A DNA stretch of 22,383 bases from a virus. A program made the position numbers and the translations under genes. The stretch lies in IMG/VR virus record IMGVR_UViG_3300042560_000527, positions 1 through 22,383 of that record; one strand, 5' to 3'. Below are positions 6,071 through 14,008 of the stretch, piece by piece (the first letter of the stretch is position 1; every line of letters starts with the position of its first letter). The notes beneath the pieces were generated by a model. It saw only the letters and a list, made by a program, of their open reading frames with translations, was not told where the DNA came from and made no database searches.

Positions 6071-6264
6071 GCTGCAATCAGAACTGCCGCCAGGGCCGCG
6101 ACTGCAACTGTGCAGGCTGGCATGTAGTGCCTCTGAACGATCTGCGCGAACACGAGGTCAATGGTTCGTGCTGGTGCAAGCCTACGCTGGATGAAGGCGT
6201 CTGGCTGCACCACTCGATGGACGGCCGGGAGGCCTTCGAGACTGGCGAGCGCCAGCCGTCCTGA
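6067..6264 (+). CDS. Cys-rich small phage protein, 65 aa
   Basis: GTG 6067 overlaps the previous stop (GTGA), nine bases after GGTGAAGG; an in-frame GTG at 6061 is an alternative start that adds two residues. Cysteines at 3, 7, 13 and 15, then C35 and C37 in GSCWCKP, probably bind metal. The C-terminal stretch (VPLNDLREHE, GSCWC, VWLHHSMDGRE) belongs to a family of short proteins seen in many phages and in some bacterial prophages, usually annotated as hypothetical. The stop codon directly abuts the stop of the convergent holin gene, with no base between. Confidence 0.72.
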   Translation: MSCNQNCRQGRDCNCAGWHVVPLNDLREHEVNGSCWCKPTLDEGVWLHHSMDGREAFETGERQPS

Positions 6265-6654
6265 TCAGCGCTTCAGAGCACCGGCAATGCTCGGTGCGAT
6301 CTTCTCGACGCTGCGGCCGACCACATAGCCGCCCAGGCCGAACTCAATGATGGACCACAGCTTGAGGTACTCGGCCTCGCTGAGGTTCGGAGCCACCCAG
6401 CCCATCCACCTGGCCACGATCAGCGCCGTGAACGTGATCATGGTCAGTGGCCGCCAGTTGGCCGCCAGCCAATGCGTGCTGGCCGCCTCGGTCTGGATGA
6501 TCTTGGCCGCCGCCTGCTCAATCTCGCCTTGGTGCTCCAGGAGCTGCCGCAAGGCTTCTGCTTCGGCCTTGGCGCGCTCCGCGGGGTCCGGGAATAGGTT
6601 GGCCACCACCTTGCCAACAATCGGTGCCAGGGCCGGGATGAGTGCTTGGATCAT
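6265..6654 (-). CDS. Phage holin, 3-TM type (GTA_holin_3TM-like)
   Basis: This 129-residue protein is the last gene of the late operon. It begins MIQALIPALAPIVGKV, an amphipathic or first membrane helix. A charged helix follows (23-57), then HWLAANWRPLTMITFTALIVARWMG (membrane helix about 69-87), then LWSIIEFGLGGYVVGRSVEK (third helix about 97-116). The W-R-P-x-x-M-x-x-F and GLGGYVVGRS-x-EK motifs are those of the 3-TM holin family first noted in gene transfer agents and now frequent in phages. It would form the inner-membrane lesion that releases the endolysin encoded next to it (4-base overlap with the endolysin stop). The order endolysin then holin is opposite to lambda but seen in this type. 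Confidence 0.88.
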   Translation of the reverse strand: MIQALIPALAPIVGKVVANLFPDPAERAKAEAEALRQLLEHQGEIEQAAAKIIQTEAASTHWLAANWRPLTMITFTALIVARWMGWVAPNLSEAEYLKLWSIIEFGLGGYVVGRSVEKIAPSIAGALKR

Positions 6655-7031
6655 GGGTACTTTCTCCGGTCCAGCTCGAAGTGGGGACCGTCAGGGAATC
6701 CCTTCCAGTCACCACCCCAGATGATGGCCACGTCCAGCTCCTTGGCTGCTTCTTTCATGGCTTTGGCGATCTTGTGGTACAGGGGCCAGTCCCAGCGCAC
6801 CTCGTCTTCAACCCAAGCTCCAAGATCAACTGCATGGCCGGTGATGTGCCGGCCATTGAGCGTCTGGCTCGCTCCGGCCTCATACAGCGCCTTCTGGCGC
6901 TCTGGAGTGCGCAGCCCTTCCAAGACCGTGAAGTCGATGGTGGTGATCTCAATCGCGCGCTCGACGACCTTCACCAGGTCTTCATGCACACCCTTGAGCC
7001 GTTGCCTGGATCGTGCGCCGAGCTTGTACAT
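6651..7031 (-). CDS. Endolysin, M15 family L-alanyl-D-glutamate peptidase type
   Basis: A 126-residue peptidase of the VanY/M15 family. ATG 7031 is preferred to 7046 because the previous gene ends at 7034, two bases upstream (TGA CC ATG), GGAAG lies 8 bases before it, and MYKLGARSRQRLKGVH is the usual phage start. Motifs: EGLRTPERQ (38-46) and the zinc-ligand motif GRHITGHAVD (H62, D69), with the third ligand H117 in DGPHFEL and candidate catalytic D114. It cleaves the peptide stems of peptidoglycan between L-Ala and D-Glu. No signal peptide or membrane anchor is seen, so it depends on the holin. It sits immediately between the coiled-coil/TM gene and the holin. Confidence 0.93.
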   Translation of the reverse strand: MYKLGARSRQRLKGVHEDLVKVVERAIEITTIDFTVLEGLRTPERQKALYEAGASQTLNGRHITGHAVDLGAWVEDEVRWDWPLYHKIAKAMKEAAKELDVAIIWGGDWKGFPDGPHFELDRRKYP

Positions 7032-7033
7032 GG

Positions 7034-7270
7034 TCAGTGCTTCCATAGGCTGATGACGTACCCGACCAGGACCGAAATGCCAGACACGATGCTCATTCCG
7101 AACCAGAGGCCGCCCTTGCCTTTGTTGGCCAGTGCCAGCAGCTCCTCGACATTGCGCTCCATCTTGTCGACCTTCTTGTCCATGTCCTGGACCTTCTGCC
7201 AGAGCACGCCGTACTTGACCAGGTCAATGCCTTCTTGTTGTTCCTGCAGCATCGTGTCTGACTCCATCAA
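7034..7270 (-). CDS. Small coiled-coil plus C-terminal TM protein (XhlA-like)
   Basis: A 78-residue protein. Residues 15-50 form a charged helix likely to be a coiled coil (VKYGVLWQKVQDMDKKVDK, then MERNVEELLALANK). A membrane helix follows at about 54-74 (GLWFGMSIVSGISVLVGYV), leaving two or three charged residues behind. This layout resembles XhlA-type lysis accessory proteins, in which the N-terminal coiled coil is cytoplasmic and the C-terminus is membrane embedded. It is the third member of the lysis cassette by position. The start codon is ambiguous (ATG ATG at 7270/7267; AAGG 7 bases upstream supports 7270, and the TGA of the previous gene overlaps it). XhlA family membership is by layout only. 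Confidence 0.75.
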   Translation of the reverse strand: MMESDTMLQEQQEGIDLVKYGVLWQKVQDMDKKVDKMERNVEELLALANKGKGGLWFGMSIVSGISVLVGYVISLWKH

Positions 7271-7620
7271 AGACCTTCGCCAGGGGTCATGTAGACCGTC
7301 GAGGCACCACCGGCTGCGCCGCTGAAGTACAGGCCGGCAGAGAAGCGCAGGATTTCAACAGCTCCAGCCACCAGTGGGATGCTGGGAGCAGGGTTGCCTG
7401 CAACAGCAGCTACAGCGTTGGCCTGGGCCTCGGCAGCAGTCGGACCGTAGCCAAGATGGACCACATTGGCACTGGCGTTCACGATGCGCATCTGGCCAGC
7501 CACATGGTCCGAGAACTTCTGGTAGACCGGCACCTGCACGCCAAGCGGAGGTGCAACTGCAGCAGCAATGACGACTGTTTCGCCTTGCGGGTTGAATGCA
7601 ATCTGGGAATTGGTGGCCAT
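7267..7620 (-). CDS. Hypothetical beta-rich protein, 117 aa
   Basis: A 117-residue protein of alternating short strands and Ala/Gly-rich loops (NPQGETVVIAAAV, then QMRIVNASANVVHLGYG, then GAVEILRFSAGLYFSG). The pattern of strands separated by Ala-rich helices is typical of small phage structural or decoration proteins. AAGGAG precedes the ATG at 7620. It lies between the fibre genes and lysis cassette, so a minor virion or fibre-associated role is possible. I do not recognise the family and cannot tell whether it is in the virion. Confidence 0.65.
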   Translation of the reverse strand: MATNSQIAFNPQGETVVIAAAVAPPLGVQVPVYQKFSDHVAGQMRIVNASANVVHLGYGPTAAEAQANAVAAVAGNPAPSIPLVAGAVEILRFSAGLYFSGAAGGASTVYMTPGEGL

Positions 7621-7621
7621 G

Positions 7622-7870
7622 TCAGACTCCTTGTGCAGCCTGGGCTGCTTGATACGCTTCCACTACAGATGCCGTGTGCACTGCTTGGCAGATTGCTTTC
7701 ACACGATCACCTTCTTGGCTGTAATCGTCTCCAGGCAAAACAACATGACGCTCAAAAGACTGAGCAATCACTTTGTTGTCTTCTGTGATGCGAACAGATT
7801 CTCGAACCTGCACAACTCCGCTTTCGGTGACCTCGATGAGGTCAACCACTTTTTGCTTTTGAATTGACAT
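7622..7870 (-). CDS. Small conserved phage protein, 82 aa
   Basis: ATG 7870 was chosen (MSIQKQKVVD) because AAGGAG lies seven bases before it; a longer in-frame reading from 7906 would overlap the fibre gene. The sequence has a strand-rich core: LIEVTESGVVQVRESVRI, HRHV-like FERHVVLPGDDYSQEGDRVKA, then a helix ICQAVHTASVVEAYQA. The pattern V-x-E-x-G-V-V-Q-V-R...R-H-V-x-x-P-G-D-D-Y-S is common in small proteins that follow tail-fibre genes in phages from fresh water and soil. Its role is not known. A fibre assembly or chaperone role is a guess from its position. Confidence 0.7.
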   Translation of the reverse strand: MSIQKQKVVDLIEVTESGVVQVRESVRITEDNKVIAQSFERHVVLPGDDYSQEGDRVKAICQAVHTASVVEAYQAAQAAQGV

Positions 7871-7880
7871 GATTTTCTCC

Positions 7881-8762
7881 TTACACAGTGTATGAAACAT
7901 CGACACGAATAGTCGTGCCAGCCTTGAAGATCGGTGCGCTTGCTACAAAATTTCCACTGGTGTCTCTGTAGTAGATATAGAGAGCATTTTGGCCGTTATT
8001 GATGAAGAATCCAATGTCTCCTGTAAAAGCATTGGTTGTGTCAACAGCAAAACCTCCACCGCCACACGACGCCCCACAAACAAACGGCAGCGCTTGGAAG
8101 AACACGTTGTTTGTTGGAGAACTGACAGAGCCAACGACCAGCGTTCCACTGATGTGAACAACCCTTCCGATCTTCGTATATCTCAGCGTGTTGCTCGAAA
8201 GCGTGATGCTTCCTGTGTCTGGTGTTGCTGTGACAGTGAATGTTCCTTCTTCATAATCTGCAAGTAACTCACTTGTTCCGGTTCCAGGCGTTGCGGAAAA
8301 GTCGACGCCCTTCCCCGAAGTTCCGACAACCAAGTTGCCAGTTGTCATGGCCACATCGCCAGTCAGGGTTGGAGTGGCAATAGATGGAGAGGTAGCCAAC
8401 ACATTGTTGCCAGTGCCAGTGTTCGTGACGCTGACGACTTCTTTGTTGGCATTCAGTGCCAGCGCAGTTGATGCAGTGAGTGCAGACAGCGTCGAAGTTC
8501 CGCTGACAGACAGGTTCACTCCATTGAGGTCTGCGCCGCCTTCGACGCGCTGCCAGGCGCTTCCATTGAAAGCCACCCAGTCACCGACACCCCAGTTGCT
8601 GATGCCATCCAGGGTTGTGGAGCCTGCCGTTCCGACAACATAGTAGTCGCCCTTCGTACCGACACCGGACGCCAGCGCTGGACTGTTTGTGCTGGCGTTC
8701 CAGGTGCCTTTGTAGTTCAACGCTCCAATGGCGTTGGTAATTGAAGAAACTGTCTTGAGCAT
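7881..8762 (-). CDS. Phage tail fibre / receptor-binding protein
   Basis: A 293-residue Gly/Ser/Thr-rich protein with strong AAGGAG start at 8762. Residues 1-90 have short repeats of phage-fibre type (NYKGTWNASTNSP, KGDYYVVGTAG, VGDWVAFNGSAWQ). A stretch of T/S/A-rich residues at 90-165 could be a beta-helix shaft. LLADYEEGTFTVTA at about 167-180 is a motif that marks the junction to a C-terminal beta-sandwich head domain in many marine and freshwater phage fibres. The C-terminus (RYTKIGRVVHISGTLVVG, ending RVDVSYTV) is a jelly-roll-like domain that would contact receptors. It is the second of two adjacent receptor-binding genes. Lower GC than the structural genes on either side points to horizontal exchange. 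Confidence 0.8.
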   Translation of the reverse strand: MLKTVSSITNAIGALNYKGTWNASTNSPALASGVGTKGDYYVVGTAGSTTLDGISNWGVGDWVAFNGSAWQRVEGGADLNGVNLSVSGTSTLSALTASTALALNANKEVVSVTNTGTGNNVLATSPSIATPTLTGDVAMTTGNLVVGTSGKGVDFSATPGTGTSELLADYEEGTFTVTATPDTGSITLSSNTLRYTKIGRVVHISGTLVVGSVSSPTNNVFFQALPFVCGASCGGGGFAVDTTNAFTGDIGFFINNGQNALYIYYRDTSGNFVASAPIFKAGTTIRVDVSYTV

Positions 8763-8771
8763 GATTTCTCC

Positions 8772-10934
8772 TTATGCGACCTTGACGATGATGCGAGCAC
8801 GACCATCATCTTCGATGGCGATGATTTTGCCGACAGCGATCTGGTACTGCTCAAAAGTTGGATTTGAAACAGCCGAGCCTTTGATCTTGCCACCATCGTT
8901 GACAGGGATGATGTACTGGCCAGGAACAGCGCCGAGCACATTCACAGGAACTTGACCTGCAAAAGCAACACGATCAACCTGTGCCCTGGCAGCTTGGTAC
9001 CGATCCTCCCACGCAGCCAGCGCAATAAGATCATCTTTGGGTTGTTCTTCTGTAAACCAACCATCGCCACCAACATAGGATGGGCTGGTGGATTTGACGA
9101 CAAATGACACGGCATCGCCAAACACGTTTGTCAACTTGCCGTCTGCGTTTACGCCGCAAATATCACCTTTTTCCAGTATAAAGTCACCCGCTTTTGTCAT
9201 GTATTCCGCATAGTCAGTACCAGATGCGTTGACAGTACCGGCTGCGTTGATTGAACGGCTGGTGACTGCATTTTTGTTGACGTACCCAGCGGCATTCGCA
9301 CCGTTGTAACCAGTGGTGTCACCAGCGTAGCTGAAATATGCAGGGTTTCTGAATGTGATCGGATTTCCAGCAGTTCCAGCAGGCGCACAACTGAATGACA
9401 CAAAGCCGCCAGTTGCTGACCCTTGCACAGCAACGTAAGCAGAACCAAACGATTCGATGTAATCGCCGTTCTCATCAGCGTTGATGGAGAGTTCAGCGTT
9501 TTCCGTGTTGCTCATTGACAGCCGTGTTTTCCACGGAGCCGTTGATGCTAGCGAAATCAAAAGCTGTTGCTGCTTGAAGCGACTGCGAGTGTTGTATTGC
9601 TCAAGCTGAATCGCGGCCAGCACCGTGGCATCTGTACCAAACGCATAGTTGTCGCGCCAAGTAGAACCATTCACCAACGAGTTACTGGTGCCATCCAACG
9701 TGCCAGCAGCAAAAGCGTTCTTTTCAACAACACACCACTCACGAGAACCAGTTTCCACCTCCGCAGCGAAATAGTACGGTTGACCTGTCAACTCAAAATA
9801 ATTGTTGAAGTGATAGTTGCCATATCCGTTGTCGGAGATTACGGTGTTTGTGCCGGTCAACCCCAACCCTTCAAAATTGCTGTTCATCACAATGTTGTGA
9901 CGGCAGTAAGTGTCGATGCTGATGGCAGGGCGCGTTGTAGTTGGCCACGCACCAGATACGGTCAGGTGGTCAATGATGTGGTTGCCAGACGCACCAAAAA
10001 TCTTGAACACCTGTTTAACAGGGAGCGTTCCACCAAGTTCTGTCGTCGAAACGTTAACGTCTCGGAAAGTGTTGTAGTAACACCCAATCGAGAACGGAAG
10101 GTCTTGCGAAAACAACTCAAAACCAATGTCAAATGTGGCCGAACCATTTTGGACAAACGCAAAGTCGTCAATGATGGCGTAGTTCATGTTTCTCATGTCT
10201 ACTGCCATACCAGTTGAACCACTGGCGTGGGGCACCATACCCATATGGCGCATCTGAAAACGGGTTCCACCGATTCCTGGCGTAATACCAGCCGATTCAA
10301 TCAGTTTTTGGTTTTGCAGTCGCGGCTTGAGCAGGCTGACTTCACGTCCATCGCCAGTGAAATTGATGCACTTCGGATAAACAGGAAGAACAATCGGATC
10401 GGTAATGTATGTTCCTTTTGGGAAATAAATCGTGCCGCCAGTAGCAGGCAGAGACAAAATTGCGTCGGCAATTGCCGTTGTGTCATCTGTTACTCCATCG
10501 CCAACAGCATTGAATGGAGCATTCTGCACGTTGATGATTGGAAGCAGCGCACTTCCAACAGTGCCTGCCGGATAAGCAACATCATGCGCAAAATCAATTT
10601 GTCCAGCAGATACTTTGCTGATGACTGCGTCGCTGTAGCGCTCAGTTGCCTCTGCAGCACTGTAGACAACGCTGCCGTTCTTGTTTTGCACTTGAATGCT
10701 GTAGTCGCTGTTGACGTACAGGCGCGCAGGCGTTCCGCTGTTAGCTGGGTAGCCACCACGAGTGCGAATGGGCTGTGCCGCAGGCAGGGTAAGAGCAGCA
10801 TCCCAGTAGACGTTGATTGGATTGCCAATCGGCTGCAGGTTTGCAACACCGATCCAGACGTAGCCATCCTCAAGGGGCTGGCCATCGATGTCCGTGAAGA
10901 TCGGGTAGGTGGGTTGAATGGAAAGTGCGGTCAT
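8772..10934 (-). CDS. Tailspike with pectate-lyase-like beta-helix and C-terminal chaperone-like domain
   Basis: A 720-residue tailspike. Residues 1-95 match the P22-type head-binding domain (PIFTDIDGQPLEDGYVWIG, then GNPINVYWDAALTLP, GYPANSGTPARLYVN), which attaches to the gp10/gp4 tail. Residues 140-180 carry the pectate-lyase superfamily entry NAVGDGVTDDTTAI and GGTIYFPKGTY, followed by the right-handed beta-helix that degrades or binds surface polysaccharide. From about residue 573 the sequence DYAEYMTKAGDF...SYVGGDGWF and the Gly/Lys-rich tail resemble the Peptidase_G2/intramolecular chaperone auto-processing domain seen in phage endosialidase-like and freshwater phage spikes. Start has AGGAGA seven bases upstream. 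The depolymerase activity and any self-cleavage are inferred from fold and motifs. Confidence 0.9.
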   Translation of the reverse strand: MTALSIQPTYPIFTDIDGQPLEDGYVWIGVANLQPIGNPINVYWDAALTLPAAQPIRTRGGYPANSGTPARLYVNSDYSIQVQNKNGSVVYSAAEATERYSDAVISKVSAGQIDFAHDVAYPAGTVGSALLPIINVQNAPFNAVGDGVTDDTTAIADAILSLPATGGTIYFPKGTYITDPIVLPVYPKCINFTGDGREVSLLKPRLQNQKLIESAGITPGIGGTRFQMRHMGMVPHASGSTGMAVDMRNMNYAIIDDFAFVQNGSATFDIGFELFSQDLPFSIGCYYNTFRDVNVSTTELGGTLPVKQVFKIFGASGNHIIDHLTVSGAWPTTTRPAISIDTYCRHNIVMNSNFEGLGLTGTNTVISDNGYGNYHFNNYFELTGQPYYFAAEVETGSREWCVVEKNAFAAGTLDGTSNSLVNGSTWRDNYAFGTDATVLAAIQLEQYNTRSRFKQQQLLISLASTAPWKTRLSMSNTENAELSINADENGDYIESFGSAYVAVQGSATGGFVSFSCAPAGTAGNPITFRNPAYFSYAGDTTGYNGANAAGYVNKNAVTSRSINAAGTVNASGTDYAEYMTKAGDFILEKGDICGVNADGKLTNVFGDAVSFVVKSTSPSYVGGDGWFTEEQPKDDLIALAAWEDRYQAARAQVDRVAFAGQVPVNVLGAVPGQYIIPVNDGGKIKGSAVSNPTFEQYQIAVGKIIAIEDDGRARIIVKVA

Positions 10935-13900
10935 CGTTGGTTCTCCTGGTCAAATTGTCCTGCAGCTTGCATGGATTGCACAAGCCACCTCTCGCGCCAG
11001 CTCATCTCGCGCGGCATCTTGGCAGCATCGGCAAAGCGCCGGAAAGCTGCAGACATGGCCACAGCTCTCACTGTGGCCGCGTTTGGAGTAGTCCTGGTCG
11101 CGCCTTCGACGGCCAAGCGTTGAAATTCAGGCGAGGCAATCAGCTCGTCTGCTGCCTTGGCCACCTGGGGCTTGACGCCCTTGCTCAAGGCCGCCGTCAG
11201 GCCAGACGCAATGCCAGCGCCAGGCAGACCCATCGCCGTGGTGCCTGCCTCAATGGGCAGGCCAATGGCTGCACGCTTGGCCACGCCAAAGACGTTGCCA
11301 ATCAGCGTGTCAGCGCCCTGCAGCTCCTGCTGGACGGCCTGAATGCGGCCGGTGGTGATGCGCTCGCGGGTGGCTTTGCGCACGTTGTCGGCTACTCGGT
11401 AGAGGTCCGACAGTGACTTTCTGGCCGGCTGCGGCAGGTTGTTCATCAGCGCCGCATAGGCCTGCTTGTTTTGCAGCAGACCCTCGTACCAGTTGGCGTA
11501 GGTGTTGAAATTCAGCGCGCCGTTCTGCGTGGCTTTGCCGAAGGCCGTGTTCAGGGCCGAAGCCGCCACCATTTGGCGCATGTCCTGCGGGATGGCCTTC
11601 AGGATGTTGACCAGCTTGTCGGCATCGCCCTTGGTCAGCGCCTGGGTGGCTGTCGACAGCTTGGTGACCAGGCTCTGGTCGAGCTGCTTGCCGAACAGCG
11701 ACACCATGTCGTCCTCGAAGCCCTTGCGCATGGCCACCAGGCTCTTGGCCAGACGGTACTGCTCGCCGCGGCCGACCGTCTCTGCCAGGTTGAACTGGTC
11801 GTCGTCGATCAGTGCGTACAGGCGCTTGGCAAGACCAGTGTCTGCATCTGCGAACGGTCCCTGCTGGCGCGCAGCCGCGCCGATGTCGCGCCGCACGTCA
11901 TCGATCAGCGCATAGGTCGGGTAGCGCATGCCGACCACATTGCCGGCTTCGTCCTTGATCTCGCGTGGCGTCAGCTTGCGCCGCACCGACTTCTCCAGGC
12001 TGGAGAGGTTCTGGGGACCATCCAGGTCCAGCGCACGCTGCTCGACGAACATCAGCACGTTGTCAGCGGGGCCGCGGGTTTGGGCTGGCACGTTGGCGCG
12101 CAGATCGTCATAGACCTTGTTGGCGCGCGTTTCCAGCGTGGTGACCGTCTGGTCCAGATTCGTGCGCACCGCCTGGTTCATCCGGCTGAGGTCGGTCATG
12201 CCGCCGATGCGGGTGATCAGGTCATCTGCCTGCTTGCCGACCTGCTCCAGGCCAGCGATCTCGGCTGCCCTGGCCTGGCTGCCAGGCACCGACTTGACTG
12301 CCTGCGCCAGTTCACGGTAGGCCTGGTTCGATGTCAGGTGGTCCGGCTGTAGATACTGCTCGATCTTGAGCCTGCGCGCAGCCTCCAGCACCTTGGGGTC
12401 AGGTGCGGCCTGGCCAGCCAAGATCGTGGTGGCTCGGCCTGCGCCAAAGCCGCCACCGGCTGCCTGGCGGGTGGTTGCTGCCAGCTCTTCTGCCGTCATC
12501 ATGGCCGGACCGGCTGCTGGAGCTGCTGCAGCCGCAGGAGCCACTGGAGCGCCAGGAGCCATTGCCGTGCCCATCGGAGCGCCAGGTGCCGCTGCTGCAG
12601 GCGTCACAGGGGCCGCTGCAGCCCCAGCAGGGGCCGCAGGAGCCGCGCCAGGAGCTGCTGCAGGGGTAGGTGGCACCTCGCCGCCTCGAACAGCTCTGAC
12701 GGCCTGCGGAATGCGTGTGACGGCCTGGCCAGCGCCGCCGAGTGCGCCAGCCAGTGCCACCTCGCCAGTGTCGAAGCGGCCGCCAGTGGCAGCCTGGGTG
12801 GCCTCGATGCCGGCCTGAGTTGCGCCACCGGCAACGATAGCGCCAGGGATGGTGGTTGCACGGCCGGCAGGAGTGAAAGCTGCCAGCGCGCCAGCAGCAC
12901 GCGGGATGTCGCTGACCTGGAAGCCAGGCTTGATGGCATACATCTGGCCGTCGATGGACGACTGCAGCACGAAGTTGCCCTTCTCGTCCTGGCTGACTTT
13001 GACGCCAGGGAAGTTGGCCTGGATGACCTGGACCGTCTCGGCCGGGTTGGTCATCATCGTGCCCAGGGCCGACTTGAAGCTGGCCATGCTGAAGGTGTTC
13101 AGCTCCGGCATGCTGGCCCAGTCAGGCAAAGCCTGCGTGGTGGGAGTGGCGCGCTCGGTGCCAGTGACAGCCTCGCGAATGCCACCCAGCACACCCATCG
13201 GTTCGGTCTTCTGGAGTTGGAATCCGGCAGGCACTTTGGCCATGCCATTGGCGACATCACGCTCCAGCTCCATCATCTCGTCGCGGGTCATGCGGCCGGT
13301 GCGATAGGCCTCCAGGACCGGAGCCGGCAGCTCGGGAATGACAGGCCGTGCGCCCTGGGGTTGAGCCTGGCCACGCAATGCAGCGCCGCGTGGCAGCATG
13401 ATCATGCCAGCCTTGACATCGTTCTCGAACTCGGCTGCTTCTTCAGCCGTCATCTGTCCGGTGCTGTAGGCCTGGTAGACCCTGGCAATCGCATCCTGCG
13501 GTACAGAAGCCATGCTGCTGGCACCCAGAGCACGTTGAAACGTGCTGACCGTGCCGCCCTCCGCAATGGTTGGCTGCTGTGCAGGCACGGTCTGCGCAGT
13601 CAGGTCGCGCACGCCTTGGGAGACGCGCTGCATGTAGGCCTTGGTGCGTGGTCCCCAGTTCTTGGGATCAGTGCCTCCGTGGTACTCAGCAGCCGCCAGC
13701 ACGATGTTGCCCTGGTTGCGGTCCAGCGACTCTTTGAGCAGCCGGCCAGCAGCCTCGGCCGCGTTCTCTGGGCTGAGGTAGGCGTCGATGCCGTACTTGT
13801 CCAGCACCGCCTTGCGGGTGGCCGGGATGATCTGGAATGGCGTGCGAGCGCCGGCCTCTGACACCTGGTCAGCGTTGGAGCGCTCACCGCGTGTGAGCAC

Positions 13901-14005
13901 CGAGACCAGCAGGCCGCTGGGCAGCCCGAGCTTCTGCTCGGTGTTGGCTGCCAGGTCAGACCAGAATGGGTCTTTGTAGCTGGTTGGAATGTCTCTTGTG
14001 GCCAT
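10931..14005 (-). CDS. Ejected internal virion protein with N-terminal lytic transglycosylase domain
   Basis: At 1024 residues, the largest product. Residues about 15-130 are an SLT-type lysozyme-like domain: GLLVSVLTRGERS with putative catalytic E41, then AGARTPFQIIPATR (54-64, the GA-x-x-x-FQI signature), then LAAAEYHGG (103-111) corresponding to the AYNAG motif. Residues about 445-500 are a Pro/Ala-rich linker (flexible). The rest is long helical, with ATGGRFDTGEVALAGALGG membrane-like stretches about residues 395-430. In P22 gp16 and T7 gp16, such proteins are ejected before DNA and form or cut a path through the cell wall. It follows two other ejection-like genes. The start at 14005 has only a weak ribosome site (GAGATAAGAC), which suggests coupling to the upstream gene that ends three bases away. 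Confidence 0.85.
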   Translation of the reverse strand: MATRDIPTSYKDPFWSDLAANTEQKLGLPSGLLVSVLTRGERSNADQVSEAGARTPFQIIPATRKAVLDKYGIDAYLSPENAAEAAGRLLKESLDRNQGNIVLAAAEYHGGTDPKNWGPRTKAYMQRVSQGVRDLTAQTVPAQQPTIAEGGTVSTFQRALGASSMASVPQDAIARVYQAYSTGQMTAEEAAEFENDVKAGMIMLPRGAALRGQAQPQGARPVIPELPAPVLEAYRTGRMTRDEMMELERDVANGMAKVPAGFQLQKTEPMGVLGGIREAVTGTERATPTTQALPDWASMPELNTFSMASFKSALGTMMTNPAETVQVIQANFPGVKVSQDEKGNFVLQSSIDGQMYAIKPGFQVSDIPRAAGALAAFTPAGRATTIPGAIVAGGATQAGIEATQAATGGRFDTGEVALAGALGGAGQAVTRIPQAVRAVRGGEVPPTPAAAPGAAPAAPAGAAAAPVTPAAAAPGAPMGTAMAPGAPVAPAAAAAPAAGPAMMTAEELAATTRQAAGGGFGAGRATTILAGQAAPDPKVLEAARRLKIEQYLQPDHLTSNQAYRELAQAVKSVPGSQARAAEIAGLEQVGKQADDLITRIGGMTDLSRMNQAVRTNLDQTVTTLETRANKVYDDLRANVPAQTRGPADNVLMFVEQRALDLDGPQNLSSLEKSVRRKLTPREIKDEAGNVVGMRYPTYALIDDVRRDIGAAARQQGPFADADTGLAKRLYALIDDDQFNLAETVGRGEQYRLAKSLVAMRKGFEDDMVSLFGKQLDQSLVTKLSTATQALTKGDADKLVNILKAIPQDMRQMVAASALNTAFGKATQNGALNFNTYANWYEGLLQNKQAYAALMNNLPQPARKSLSDLYRVADNVRKATRERITTGRIQAVQQELQGADTLIGNVFGVAKRAAIGLPIEAGTTAMGLPGAGIASGLTAALSKGVKPQVAKAADELIASPEFQRLAVEGATRTTPNAATVRAVAMSAAFRRFADAAKMPREMSWRERWLVQSMQAAGQFDQENQR
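12510..12670 (-). repeat. Pro/Ala-rich low-complexity linker in the SLT ejection protein
   Basis: Imperfect GCNGCN/CCNGCN triplets encode alternating Ala/Pro/Gly (about residues 445-498 of the 1024-residue protein). It looks like a flexible linker between the N-terminal half, which carries the transglycosylase domain, and the helical body. The opposite strand is open but shows only a reflected Ala/Gly frame. Confidence 0.7.
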
Positions 14006-14008
14006 GTC

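Noticed and set aside
7881-10934. Diversity-generating retroelement acting on the fibre genes
   Set aside because: No reverse transcriptase and no near-repeat template/variable pair in this window; fibre ends show no adenine-rich variable patch.
12366-12818. Ala-rich plus-strand frame in the SLT protein
   Set aside because: It is a reflection of the Pro/Ala linker; low-complexity only, no start signal.
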